41,291 bases of DNA from Nocardia farcinica (GCF_001182745.1 NZ_LN868942.1:1-41291), one strand, 5' to 3'; counted from the stretch's first letter, positions 23,397 through 29,958 are shown. The notes: generated by a model from the letters alone, not told the origin. Made by a program: numbers and translations.

Positions 23397-23858
23397 ATGA
23401 CGCCATCACCGCTACCGCCGCCGCGAGTTCTCGCCTCGACCCCGCGACTGCATCTTCATCAGGATCCGAAGGACTACATCGACGCCACTTGGTGGCCACG
23501 ATCGATCGACCTCGTCACCGAGCTCCCCGGTCTGCTCACCGCACTTCAGTTACGGACCGGGCCGATATCCCGCGTGGTCTACGACCCGACCGTCTGGTCA
23601 CCCACCGACTCGCATCTGCTCATGGACGAGCGCGCCATCCGACTCGACCCGTACCCGTTCGAGCTGTTCGACACCATGTATGTGTACGGAACCAACGGCA
23701 CCGTGATGGTGCTGCAGATCGTCCGCCCGAGCACCGACCCGGCACCCACAGTGACCGGCGAACCCACCCGATCCACGGCATCAAACGCGCCGGGCAGAAA
23801 CCACGAACCCCGCCCCATCACCACCCACGCCGCGATGGGCGCCTCCACTGGTCAGTGA
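23397..23858 (+). CDS. DUF5994-family protein, copy 3
   Basis: A 153-residue protein (ATG 23397, GGAG upstream) with the family core TPRLHLHQDPKDYIDATWWPRSIDLVTELPGLLTAL, then RTGPISRVVYDPTVW, RAIRLDPYPFE and TVMVLQIVRPST. It is shorter at the N-terminus than copies 1 and 2 and has a disordered, polar C-terminal tail. It is transcribed in the same direction as the PatA-like gene but behind a terminator, so it probably has its own promoter. Sequence differences among the three copies indicate old duplication or separate acquisition. Confidence 0.8.
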   Translation: MTPSPLPPPRVLASTPRLHLHQDPKDYIDATWWPRSIDLVTELPGLLTALQLRTGPISRVVYDPTVWSPTDSHLLMDERAIRLDPYPFELFDTMYVYGTNGTVMVLQIVRPSTDPAPTVTGEPTRSTASNAPGRNHEPRPITTHAAMGASTGQ

Positions 23859-24220
23859 CCGCGCCGCCGAGATCACGAGTGACGAATCCGCAGCTCGCTC
23901 AACTGACCTACGAGTGCCGAGTCTCACCCACTTCACCCGAGCCCATTTCTGCGAAATCTGGCGCTAAGCATCTACCGCAGGTAGTGACATACTATGTGCG
24001 GCATCGCGGCGGCCGAGCTGGAGAAGCGGCCGAGCAGCCAGTGGTCGACTCGCGAAACTATGTGCGGTAGGACTCGCCTGTCGACTCACGGAGAGCAATG
24101 GGGGACCGCTAGCGGAACATTCCGCGCGGATGTTCCTCAATCCCCTTCGCCTACCCGGCGCCTGCCGCGCCAGCAGTGTGCGCGCCAGAGATGTTCGGGC
24201 GTGCGGTTGCCCGAGCGAGT
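23859..24220. other. Gene-free gap with short repeats
   Basis: No supportable coding sequence lies in these 362 bases. ACTATGTGCGG occurs at 23991-24001 and 24058-24068. GTCGACTC occurs at 24044-24051 and 24080-24087. CTACCGCA near 23972 is mirrored by TGCGGTAG at about 24064. GGAACAT and ATGTTCC form a 7-base inverted repeat around 24115-24137. The local base composition is less GC-rich than the genes around it. A small RNA or regulator-binding region is possible but nothing can be assigned. Confidence 0.45.
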
Positions 24221-24745
24221 TCAGAAGGGGACGGCCTCGCCCAGGCGCTGGATGACTTCGCGGGCGGCCTGCGCGCTTTCGTCGGTGGCGGCCGCGGTCA
24301 CCCCTGCCGCGATGGGGGAGAGCAGGCCCTTGATCATGGTCAAGCCACGTTTGACGATTCCCGGATCCGGTTCCTCATTTACGACCTCGGCCAGGATCGT
24401 CTCGGTGTGCTCGCGAACCTCGGTGGTCTCGTCGTCGGCCAGGGGGAACCGCGGCAGTGTGGCGAGCAGCTCGGCGAGAGTGGCCGCGAGCTCTTCGTAC
24501 CCGGGGGCGATCTGATCGCTGTGGGCTTGTCCCTGGTGCACGGTTCCGTTGTTCCAGGCCAGCTGGGCGTGCGAGCCGTGGACCGTGACGATCGGACCGT
24601 TGTAGTTGGTGATGTTCGCCGCGGGCGGGTAGACCCCGCCCGCCTCCATCTCGATCGGCACGCGGACCGGGTTCTTGGCGAACTCCCGCTGGATCTCGCG
24701 GCTCATCTGCTGGATGCCACGGCGATTGATCTTGAACCCGCTCAT
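24221..24745 (-). CDS. Hypothetical protein
   Basis: A 174-residue protein; ATG 24745 is preceded by GGAGGA. The N-terminus (FKINRRGIQQMSREIQREFAKNPVRVPIEME) resembles a short motif seen in uncharacterised actinobacterial proteins. It is followed by a beta-type stretch with a GNxTVxQxQ-like turn (WNNGTVHQGQ). The C-terminal half is helical and ends ESAQAAREVIQRLGEAVPF. No catalytic residues or membrane segments are convincing. It is the gene nearest to the permuted tRNA, transcribed in the same direction and about 200 bases downstream of the hairpin that follows it. Confidence 0.6.
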   Translation of the reverse strand: MSGFKINRRGIQQMSREIQREFAKNPVRVPIEMEAGGVYPPAANITNYNGPIVTVHGSHAQLAWNNGTVHQGQAHSDQIAPGYEELAATLAELLATLPRFPLADDETTEVREHTETILAEVVNEEPDPGIVKRGLTMIKGLLSPIAAGVTAAATDESAQAAREVIQRLGEAVPF

Positions 24746-24949
24746 GGACAGGTCCTCCTTCGACACGAATAGTTCGATGGCCCACGATCTCATGCACGCC
24801 CGACAGCTACCCCGACAGCTACTCCGCCCTACTCAGACGGGCGCGCCGACGTCACGTCGGTGTGGGTCGGTACCCAGCTGTCCTGGCCTGGGCCTCATCG
24901 CCATCTCCGGGCGAGGATCGGTGTGACAGCAGGTGCCGTGATCTGGAAC

Positions 24950-24986
24950 GTCGAAAGGTCCCGCCCGGAGGGCGAGACCTTTCGAC
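24950..24986 (-). terminator. Terminator-like hairpin downstream of the permuted tRNA
   Basis: Read on the minus strand, GTCGAAAGGTC-U-CGCCC pairs with GGGCG-G-GACCUUUCGAC as 17 continuous pairs with a UCC loop. The central pair is U-G only on the minus strand; on the plus strand it would be a C-A mismatch. This argues that the functional transcript is the minus strand. It begins about 14 bases after the tRNA 5' half ends. Confidence 0.7.
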
Positions 24987-25000
24987 TCCTGTTTACGGAC

Positions 25001-25079
25001 GGTGCGCTGCTCTAACCATTGAGCTACGGGCCCTCGTGGTGGACCCGACGGGATTCGAACCCGCAACCTTCGCAGTGCC
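25001..25079 (-). tRNA. Circularly permuted tRNA-Ala (GGC) gene, candidate
   Basis: Read on the minus strand, the 3' half comes first: GGCAC then TGCGA (25079-25070), variable AGGTT, T arm GCGGG/TTCGAAT/CCCGT, acceptor CGGGTCC (25047-25041), A73 and CCA (25039-25037). After only CGA (25036-25034) the 5' half follows: acceptor GGGCCCG (25033-25027), TA, D arm GCTC/AATGGTTA/GAGC, A26, GCGCA and CC (to 25001). Acceptor 7/7, D 4/4, T 5/5 and anticodon stem 4/5 pair across the permutation. T8, A14, G18G19, A21 and T54-T55-C56 are kept. G3:U70 with A73 is alanine identity; joining the halves gives a CC-GGC-AC loop, anticodon GGC. Oddities are C33 instead of U33 and a G27/A43 mismatch. Maturation would need an unknown joining step; a decayed rearrangement is the alternative. 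Confidence 0.72.
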
Positions 25080-25083
25080 CTCG

Positions 25084-25089
25084 ATTCTA
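25084..25089 (-). promoter_or_regulatory. -10 box upstream of the permuted tRNA
   Basis: TAGAAT on the minus strand lies four bases upstream of the GGCAC that would begin the 3' half, so transcription would start at or just inside the tRNA sequence. No good -35 is visible 16-18 bases further upstream. Confidence 0.45.
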
Positions 25090-25211
25090 CTGGAGGGGAC
25101 CGACAGGTCTGCGGCGGTGGTGCAGCGTGGAGCCGCGCGCGCTATCGTCGATGGCAGCACGCTGCTGGCCTCGGGCCGGGCAACTCTTCTCTAGGTGATG
25201 AGGAGCCTGGG

Positions 25212-25496
25212 ATGCTCGGTCGCTGCGCGAACTGCCACTTCCTCTCGCCGGATCTCCCCGGAACTGTTCCCAGTCCGCGGTGCCCGCTCTCGACCGAGAG
25301 GGGTCGTGCGCCCGCACGATGTGAAGACGACGAACCGACAGCTTCACCTTGCCCGGAACCTGTCGAAGACACCGTCGTCCCGCTGCTGCGGCAGCTGTGT
25401 CGAGTCCTGGAGTTCGTGCTCCATGTCGGGTCGGTTATGGATTGGGTCGGACAGTTCATGGATTGGGTCGGCCACGTGCTGGAGTCGATGCCCTAG
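25212..25496 (+). CDS. Small cysteine-containing protein with amphipathic repeat tail
   Basis: A 94-residue protein; ATG 25212 has GAGGAG upstream. The N-terminus carries CANC and a further Cys (SPRCPLSTE), a likely zinc knuckle. The C-terminal 45 residues form a hydrophobic/amphipathic helix that ends in two exact 7-residue-period units, MDWVGQF and MDWVGHV. These are encoded by a 14-base direct repeat (25437-25450 and 25458-25471, period 21). The tail could associate with membranes or self-assemble. No family was recognised; the gene is orphan-like and just behind the tRNA locus on the opposite strand. Confidence 0.6.
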   Translation: MLGRCANCHFLSPDLPGTVPSPRCPLSTERGRAPARCEDDEPTASPCPEPVEDTVVPLLRQLCRVLEFVLHVGSVMDWVGQFMDWVGHVLESMP

Positions 25497-25505
25497 TGCG
25501 CCCTT

Positions 25506-25871
25506 GTGCTGCTCGGCGTCGGTGCCCAGCAGCACAATCATGTTGTGCGGTCTTGGAAACCTGAAACGATCATCTGCCAGTACTGCTCGATGGAAGTGGT
25601 GTGGCTGCCCACTATCTACGGCGGGAACAAGCTGTTCGACGCGAAGATGTACCCGACCTCCGAGTCAGCTCGGGGTAATCGGTTCGCAGCCAAGCGCAAC
25701 GGATCGGTCGTCGACCTGGACGACATCCACAGCAATCGCTGGCCGGCGGAATGTCTCCACCTCCACCGGTACTCGTGTTCGGAGTACAACGCGGACATGG
25801 AGGCACGGATCTGGACGACGAAGCAGTCGCCCGGACGGGACGGACGACGCATCGCCGAGCCTCCGTTCTGA
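25506..25871 (+). CDS. Hypothetical protein with possible zinc-binding cysteines
   Basis: Up to 121 residues from GTG 25506; GTG 25551 (starting MRSWKPETIICQYC) is an alternative. CQYC near residue 25 and a later AECLHLHRYSC cluster could bind zinc in a CxxC...CxH arrangement. The middle (FDAKMYPTSESARGNRFAAKRNGSVVDL, quoted by its ends FDAK and SVVDL) is polar and looks globular. It follows the 25212 gene after ten bases, so the two may be cotranscribed. No function is assignable. Confidence 0.5.
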   Translation: MLLGVGAQQHNHVVRSWKPETIICQYCSMEVVWLPTIYGGNKLFDAKMYPTSESARGNRFAAKRNGSVVDLDDIHSNRWPAECLHLHRYSCSEYNADMEARIWTTKQSPGRDGRRIAEPPF

Positions 25872-25899
25872 GCAGCGCCGGGCAGGGTACGAACCGGCC

Positions 25900-25931
25900 G
25901 GGACCCCAGAGGGCGTGCGCTCTGGGGGCCC
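25900..25931. terminator. Hairpin terminator between convergent genes
   Basis: Twelve-base arms (GGGACCCCAGAG and CTCTGGGGGCCC, one mismatch) with an eight-base loop sit between the 25506 gene and the convergent 25958 gene. Confidence 0.7.
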
Positions 25932-25957
25932 GCGTCGATGGAGCTGGTGGCGCCGGG

Positions 25958-26200
25958 TTATTCCGTGTCCCACCAGGCTTCCGTGGCGAACCGGTCCCAG
26001 TGGTTGTTCAACTCCACGCTCAATGAGGACTCACCATCGTGGTGGATGGTGAACTCGAAGTTTGCGGCATCGGCGATCGCGCGCATGTTCATCCACGTCG
26101 CCGAGATGATGTTCGCGTACAGCTCCGACGGGAGCGGTTTGTCGAACTCGATGGTCAGCTTCTTGCGAGCCACCTCGCACCCCCAGTCGCTGTATGGCAC
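25958..26200 (-). CDS. Small hypothetical protein
   Basis: An 80-residue frame from GTG 26200; GTG 26173 (MARKKLTIEFDKPLPSEL) is at least as likely and has GGGGGTG upstream, giving 71 residues. The sequence is alpha/beta (KKLTIEFDKPL, ELYANIISATWMNMRAIADAA, FEFTIHHDGESSLSVELN), compatible with a compact ferredoxin-like fold. It ends WDRFATEAWWDTE. No motif of known function was recognised. Confidence 0.55.
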   Translation of the reverse strand: MPYSDWGCEVARKKLTIEFDKPLPSELYANIISATWMNMRAIADAANFEFTIHHDGESSLSVELNNHWDRFATEAWWDTE

Positions 26201-26299
26201 GCCCGGCCAGTCCGGCTCATGCTGGAGCGATCATAGGGCGGCAGGACCGGGTGTCCGAAGTGAAAAGGGTTCCGGTGGGGTTCGCGGGCACCTCGGACG

Positions 26300-26830
26300 C
26301 TACCGGTCGTGCTTGTCGATGGTGCCGAGCTGGGTGAGCGCGGTGCGCAGGTGGCGGGCTTGCTGGTCGGCGGTGTCGGCACCTGCGGAGAGTGCGGTCG
26401 ATGCCGTGTCGGCTGCGGTGGCTACGACGGTGTCCTGGGTGTCGGCGAGCCGGTCGGTGACTGCGGTGATCTCGTCGAGCAGTTGTCGGGCGTGGGTGGT
26501 GGCCAGGAGCAGGTCGGCGACGAGAGCGCGGGGGTTTTCGGGTCGCTCGACCTGTGCGTGGTCGTAGTTGGCCAGGCGGGTCTTCCAGGGCTCGATGACC
26601 GCGGCGCCGAGTTCGGCGAGCGGGGTGTGGGTGCGGGTGGCCCATCGTCGTTCGGCTTCCAGCGGTGAGACGCCGGCCGCGGCGGCGATGGCCTGCCAGC
26701 TGGCGCCCTGGGCGCGGGCGGTCCGCACGGCGTCGATCAGCTGTCCCTCGGCGCGCATCGCGTTGGCGGCGGTGACCTCGACGGGGTGGACGATCCTGTC
26801 CAGGGTCTCGTCGCCGTGCTTGTGGTTCAT
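26300..26830 (-). CDS. Helix-turn-helix-containing helical protein
   Basis: A 176-residue, almost entirely helical protein. ATG 26830 has GAGGAG six bases upstream, and starts further upstream would read through a strong terminator hairpin. Residues 45-70 (ASWQAIAAAAGVSPLEAERRWATRT) form a helix-turn-helix of the kind found in small actinobacterial proteins that test whether a region is 'worth' binding before a coiled segment. The C-terminal half (LLDEITAVTDRLADTQDTVVATAADTAS) is a long amphipathic helix. It is likely a DNA-binding regulator; the target is unknown. Confidence 0.62.
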   Translation of the reverse strand: MNHKHGDETLDRIVHPVEVTAANAMRAEGQLIDAVRTARAQGASWQAIAAAAGVSPLEAERRWATRTHTPLAELGAAVIEPWKTRLANYDHAQVERPENPRALVADLLLATTHARQLLDEITAVTDRLADTQDTVVATAADTASTALSAGADTADQQARHLRTALTQLGTIDKHDR

Positions 26831-26925
26831 CCAGGGCTCCTCGAGGTGGCGCGGCATTCCGGCGAATTGGTGGTCGGCAGAACTGGTTTCCGTGCTGGGT
26901 GCCGGTTGGTCGTGTGCGAGTATGC

Positions 26926-26964
26926 GCGAGGGCCGGGGCATGTAGCCGATGCCCCGGCCCTCGC
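26926..26964 (-). terminator. 16-base-pair hairpin terminator of the methyltransferase operon
   Basis: GCGAGGGCCGGGGCAT (26926-26941) is perfectly complementary to 26949-26964, with a seven-base loop. On the minus strand it begins 12 bases after the DUF3307 stop and ends before the next gene. Confidence 0.82.
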
Positions 26965-26976
26965 GGGTTGTGGTGG

Positions 26977-27402
26977 TCAGGGTCCGGTGGTGATGAGGGC
27001 GGCGATGCCGAGCCAGAGCCAGTGCCAGGACTGGTCGAGGTGGGCGGCGCCGGTAGCGAGTCCGGTGCCGGCGCGGTAGAAGCCGCCGGAGCCGAGAAGG
27101 TCGGCGAGCCAGGCCAAGGTGGCGCGGCGGTCGGCCCAGTAGTGCGTGACCGCCGAGACCGTCAGTCCAGCCGCAGCCCACGCCGGTTGGACCGGCATGC
27201 CGAGCCACCTATCGACGGTGGCCAGGCACAGGGCGAGGGTGAGGGTGTAGGTGGCGACGTGCTTGGTGCAGGCCCAGCGCCCGCTCCAGCCGGGTCGGCC
27301 TTTGGTCTGGGCCTGGTGGTCGGTCTGCACCCAGTAGTCGCCGACCTGGTGGGCGACGAGGTAGGTGCCGAGAACGGCCGCGAACACCGCCGCGCCGGTC
27401 AT
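26977..27402 (-). CDS. DUF3307-like integral membrane protein
   Basis: A 141-residue membrane protein with about three to four hydrophobic helices: TGAAVFAAVLGTYLVAHQVGD, VATYTLTLALCLATVDRWLG, AAAGLTVSAVTHYWADRR and WLWLGIAALITT. The conserved HxxGDYWVQTDHQA and SHxWxDRR-type residues match DUF3307, a family found in phages and plasmids with unknown role. The start overlaps the DUF5131 stop (ATGA) and AGGAGG precedes it. It is the last gene of the methyltransferase operon. Confidence 0.75.
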   Translation of the reverse strand: MTGAAVFAAVLGTYLVAHQVGDYWVQTDHQAQTKGRPGWSGRWACTKHVATYTLTLALCLATVDRWLGMPVQPAWAAAGLTVSAVTHYWADRRATLAWLADLLGSGGFYRAGTGLATGAAHLDQSWHWLWLGIAALITTGP

Positions 27403-28256
27403 GCGGTCCTCCTGGCGGCGGTGGGGAACTGGCTCCAGATCACGCCGTCGAGTTCGCGGCCGGCGGCCTTGGGGGTGCGTCCGCCCCACTGCTTGAAGAA
27501 GAACGCCGTGCCCGCGGTGACGCACTGGTCGCGCAGGTCGCGCACCCATTCCGGGTCGATCGGCCGCGCGGCCGGGCCGGATTCCCCGCCGACGATCACC
27601 CAGTCGATCGCCGGGCGCGGCGCCCAGTCCGCACAGGCGCCACCGCAGGCGCATTCGTTGTGGTCGCCGTCGTCGGGCCACCGGCACGAGCAGCCGTCCG
27701 GGCACCGGTCGGGGAAGAGCCACGGGTCGAGGTCGATCGGGCCCAGCAGCGGCTCGCACGACAGAAAACGCACCGCGGCGTCGATGGCGAGCAGGTCGGT
27801 GATGCGGTGGGTGACCGCACCGTGCTCGACCGAGGTGCCGATCCAGACGTTGTCGGGCAGCACCAGGCCGCGTTCGGTCAGCCGCCGCGCCCGCGACGGG
27901 CGCTTGGTCAGCACCTGGTAGGTGTGCTGCGGCGTCTGCCGCATGACCTCGACGACGGCGTGGACGAAGGCGTCGGGGACACGGGCGTGGAACAGGTCGG
28001 ACATGGAGTTGACGAACACCATCCGCGGTGCCCGCCACCGCCGCGGGATGTCGAGGGCGTCGGGGTGGACGCTCACGCCGAACCCGGGCCCGGAGGTGCG
28101 CGGGTCGCCGTCGCGCTGATACTTCGCCGAGCCCATCGCCTTGAGCCGTTTGGCCATCGCCAGGGCGTAGCAGTGGTCGCAGCCCGCGCTGATCCGGTCA
28201 CAGCCGGTGACCGGGTTCCAGGTGGTTTCTGTCCATTCGATACCGGTGGCGCTCAT
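27399..28256 (-). CDS. DUF5131 (phage Gp37/Gp68-family) protein
   Basis: A 285-residue protein of the phage Gp37/Gp68 family. The opening IEWTETTWNPVTGCDRISAGCDHCYA is diagnostic and carries three cysteines (19, 26, 29) spaced like a radical-SAM-type or metal cluster. Later motifs are RWRAPRMVFVNSMSDLFH, YQVLTKRPSR, NVWIGTSVE, FLSCEPLLGPIDL, DWVIVGGESGPAARPI and the ending FFFKQWGG. A C-rich insertion (CPDGCSCRWP...CACGGAC) is extra. The biochemical activity is not established. Such genes often sit with DNA methyltransferases in phages and plasmids, as here (ATGA overlaps on both sides), suggesting a role in DNA or RNA modification. Confidence 0.88.
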   Translation of the reverse strand: MSATGIEWTETTWNPVTGCDRISAGCDHCYALAMAKRLKAMGSAKYQRDGDPRTSGPGFGVSVHPDALDIPRRWRAPRMVFVNSMSDLFHARVPDAFVHAVVEVMRQTPQHTYQVLTKRPSRARRLTERGLVLPDNVWIGTSVEHGAVTHRITDLLAIDAAVRFLSCEPLLGPIDLDPWLFPDRCPDGCSCRWPDDGDHNECACGGACADWAPRPAIDWVIVGGESGPAARPIDPEWVRDLRDQCVTAGTAFFFKQWGGRTPKAAGRELDGVIWSQFPTAARRTA

Positions 28257-29863
28257 GCGGCGGTCCTTTCGATCGGTTCTCCGGTGATGGCTTCGACGAG
28301 GGCGCAGCCGATGACCTCGGGCACCGGTGGGGTGACCGCGTTGCCGTAGCCGGCCGCCTGGGTGCGCTTGTCGCCGATGGGGATGTAGGTGGGCGGGAAT
28401 GCCATCCCGGCCCGGATCTCGTCGGGTTCGAGCATCCGGAACGTGCACTCGGCCAGGATTCTGTCGGGGTCGATGCCGAGCAGGCCGTGCCGGTCGCGGG
28501 TGGTCAGGGTGCCCATCGGCTCGGTGAGCGGGCGGGCGAGGCCGGTGCGGTAGTAGGGCACGAGCAGCTGCTCACGCGTGCCCGCCAGCTGCTCGACGAC
28601 CGCGGTCGATCCGGGCGGCTGCACCAGGCCGTGGTGAAAGCCCCTGGCGGAGAAGGTGCCCAGCGGTTCTCCGACGTGGCGGGCGGTCTTCCTGCTGCCG
28701 CCGCCGCGCAGGCTGGTGATGAACGGCGGGATGGCCACGGCGAGTTCGCGGCGGGTGGTCTGTGTCGGCAGCGGCTGGCCGGTGCTGCGGGCGGTGAGGT
28801 CGGCGCGCTTGCTGGTCTGCACGATCAGCGGCGGCACCACCAGGCCGTCGCTCTCGCGGGTCGTGCGGGCGGGCATCGGCGCCGACAGCGCGGTGGGGTC
28901 GGCGCGCCAGGTGCCCCCGGCCGGGGTCAGGAACGACTCACCAGCGAATTTCGCCAGCCCGATCCGGATCCGCTCCATCGTGGCCGCGGCCAGCGGGCGG
29001 GCCCGCTCGCCGATCTTCTCTCCCGGATCCAGGCTCCAGTCGATGGCGGCGGCGGCCGGGACCGTGAACGGCTCCACGATCTGGAAGCGGCAGGACTTGG
29101 CCGGGCAGCGGTAGACGTACTGGCCGTGGCGGGCGCCGTAGCGGCCCATGTCGATGCCGGGCTGCTTCCAGGACTGCACCGCGTCCACCACCCGATCGCA
29201 AGTCGGGCACCAGGCTTTCGGGCGCAACCATTTGTCCCAGTCCGGGCGTCGCCCCAGGGATTTGAGCCAGTAGGCGACATAGAGCCGGTCGCGGCTCTGC
29301 GGTGCGGGCAGGCACCGGCGCGGCACCGCGTGCATGCTGTTGAGCGCGATCACCCGGGTCTCGTAGCCGGGGCCGATCGACTCGATCGCGCGCAGCCAGC
29401 GGTCCCACTGATCCCAGCGACGGCACTGGATGACGTTCTCCATCACCCCGGCCAGCACCGGGGTGCCGCGCCCGGCCATCGCCCGCAGGTAGCGCGGGAT
29501 CTGCTCGACCAGCCCGCGCGAGCGGGCCTCAGCCGGATCCTCGATCACCGTCCCCAGCTCGTCGTCGCTGAGCAGCGTGTACTGATTCGACTTGTCGAAG
29601 TACCGTTTGCGGCCCTTGGCGTCGGTCCAGGCCGGGCACGCCGGCGACGCCCAGAACAACTCGGTATAGGGCAAGGTCGCCAGGTCGATGGCTTCGACGT
29701 CGCCGGGCGGAAGATGCTCGGCGTCCGGGAAGTTCAGTGTGTGGACCTCCACACACACCGGGTTGTGGTTGGCCGCCAGCCGCAACTCGATGCCGGGAAC
29801 CTCCTCCCAGCCCAGCGAATCGCCACCCCAACCGGCGAAGTAGACCGTGGATCTCAGAGACAT
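28253..29863 (-). CDS. C5-cytosine DNA methyltransferase
   Basis: A 536-residue DNA methyltransferase. Motif I is YFAGWGGDSLGW (residues 8-19), motif IV is ASPACPAW with catalytic Cys76, motif VI is MENV (141-144), motif VIII is QSRDRLYV, and motif X is the late GYGNAVTPPV. A zinc-ribbon-like insertion (CPTC...CPAKSC) lies in the middle. ATG 29863 is chosen for the run of Gs before it; ATGs at 29875 and 29887 are alternatives. No restriction endonuclease is adjacent, so it is probably an orphan enzyme that protects the plasmid or controls expression. First gene of a three-gene coupled operon, divergent from a small HTH gene. Confidence 0.9.
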   Translation of the reverse strand: MSLRSTVYFAGWGGDSLGWEEVPGIELRLAANHNPVCVEVHTLNFPDAEHLPPGDVEAIDLATLPYTELFWASPACPAWTDAKGRKRYFDKSNQYTLLSDDELGTVIEDPAEARSRGLVEQIPRYLRAMAGRGTPVLAGVMENVIQCRRWDQWDRWLRAIESIGPGYETRVIALNSMHAVPRRCLPAPQSRDRLYVAYWLKSLGRRPDWDKWLRPKAWCPTCDRVVDAVQSWKQPGIDMGRYGARHGQYVYRCPAKSCRFQIVEPFTVPAAAAIDWSLDPGEKIGERARPLAAATMERIRIGLAKFAGESFLTPAGGTWRADPTALSAPMPARTTRESDGLVVPPLIVQTSKRADLTARSTGQPLPTQTTRRELAVAIPPFITSLRGGGSRKTARHVGEPLGTFSARGFHHGLVQPPGSTAVVEQLAGTREQLLVPYYRTGLARPLTEPMGTLTTRDRHGLLGIDPDRILAECTFRMLEPDEIRAGMAFPPTYIPIGDKRTQAAGYGNAVTPPVPEVIGCALVEAITGEPIERTAA

Positions 29864-29913
29864 CCGAACCCCCATCATGTGAACCAAATTCGCGTACTCA
29901 GTTCACATTGAGG

Positions 29914-29923
29914 CTCGGCCGAG
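29914..29923. promoter_or_regulatory. Perfect palindrome CTCGGCCGAG in divergent promoter
   Basis: A 10-base perfect palindrome lies between the methyltransferase and the small HTH gene, next to a TTGACA-like hexamer on the minus strand near 29934. It is an operator or methylation-site candidate. Confidence 0.5.
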
Positions 29924-29937
29924 TGTTTGTCAACTAT

Positions 29938-29947
29938 GTTCGCGAAC
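29938..29947. promoter_or_regulatory. Perfect palindrome GTTCGCGAAC in divergent promoter
   Basis: A second 10-base perfect palindrome, 24 bases from the first, lies just upstream of the small HTH gene. It is a good operator candidate for that protein. Confidence 0.5.
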
Positions 29948-29958
29948 AGTGTTATGCG

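Noticed and set aside
24115..24137. GAAC...GTTC repeat as an SOS (LexA) box
   Set aside because: The actinobacterial box needs GAAC and GTTC four bases apart; here they are separated by 13 bases.
25001..25079. Reading the tRNA-like sequence as tmRNA, a permuted RNA that also carries G3:U70
   Set aside because: tmRNA lacks a D stem and has a long mRNA-like domain. Here there is a complete canonical D arm and anticodon-stem strands, and only three bases between the acceptor ends.
25001..25079. Interpreting the tRNA halves as an attP site of the integrase
   Set aside because: Integrative elements carry one 3' tRNA segment, not both halves in swapped order. The integrase and its own inverted-repeat site are 5 kb away.
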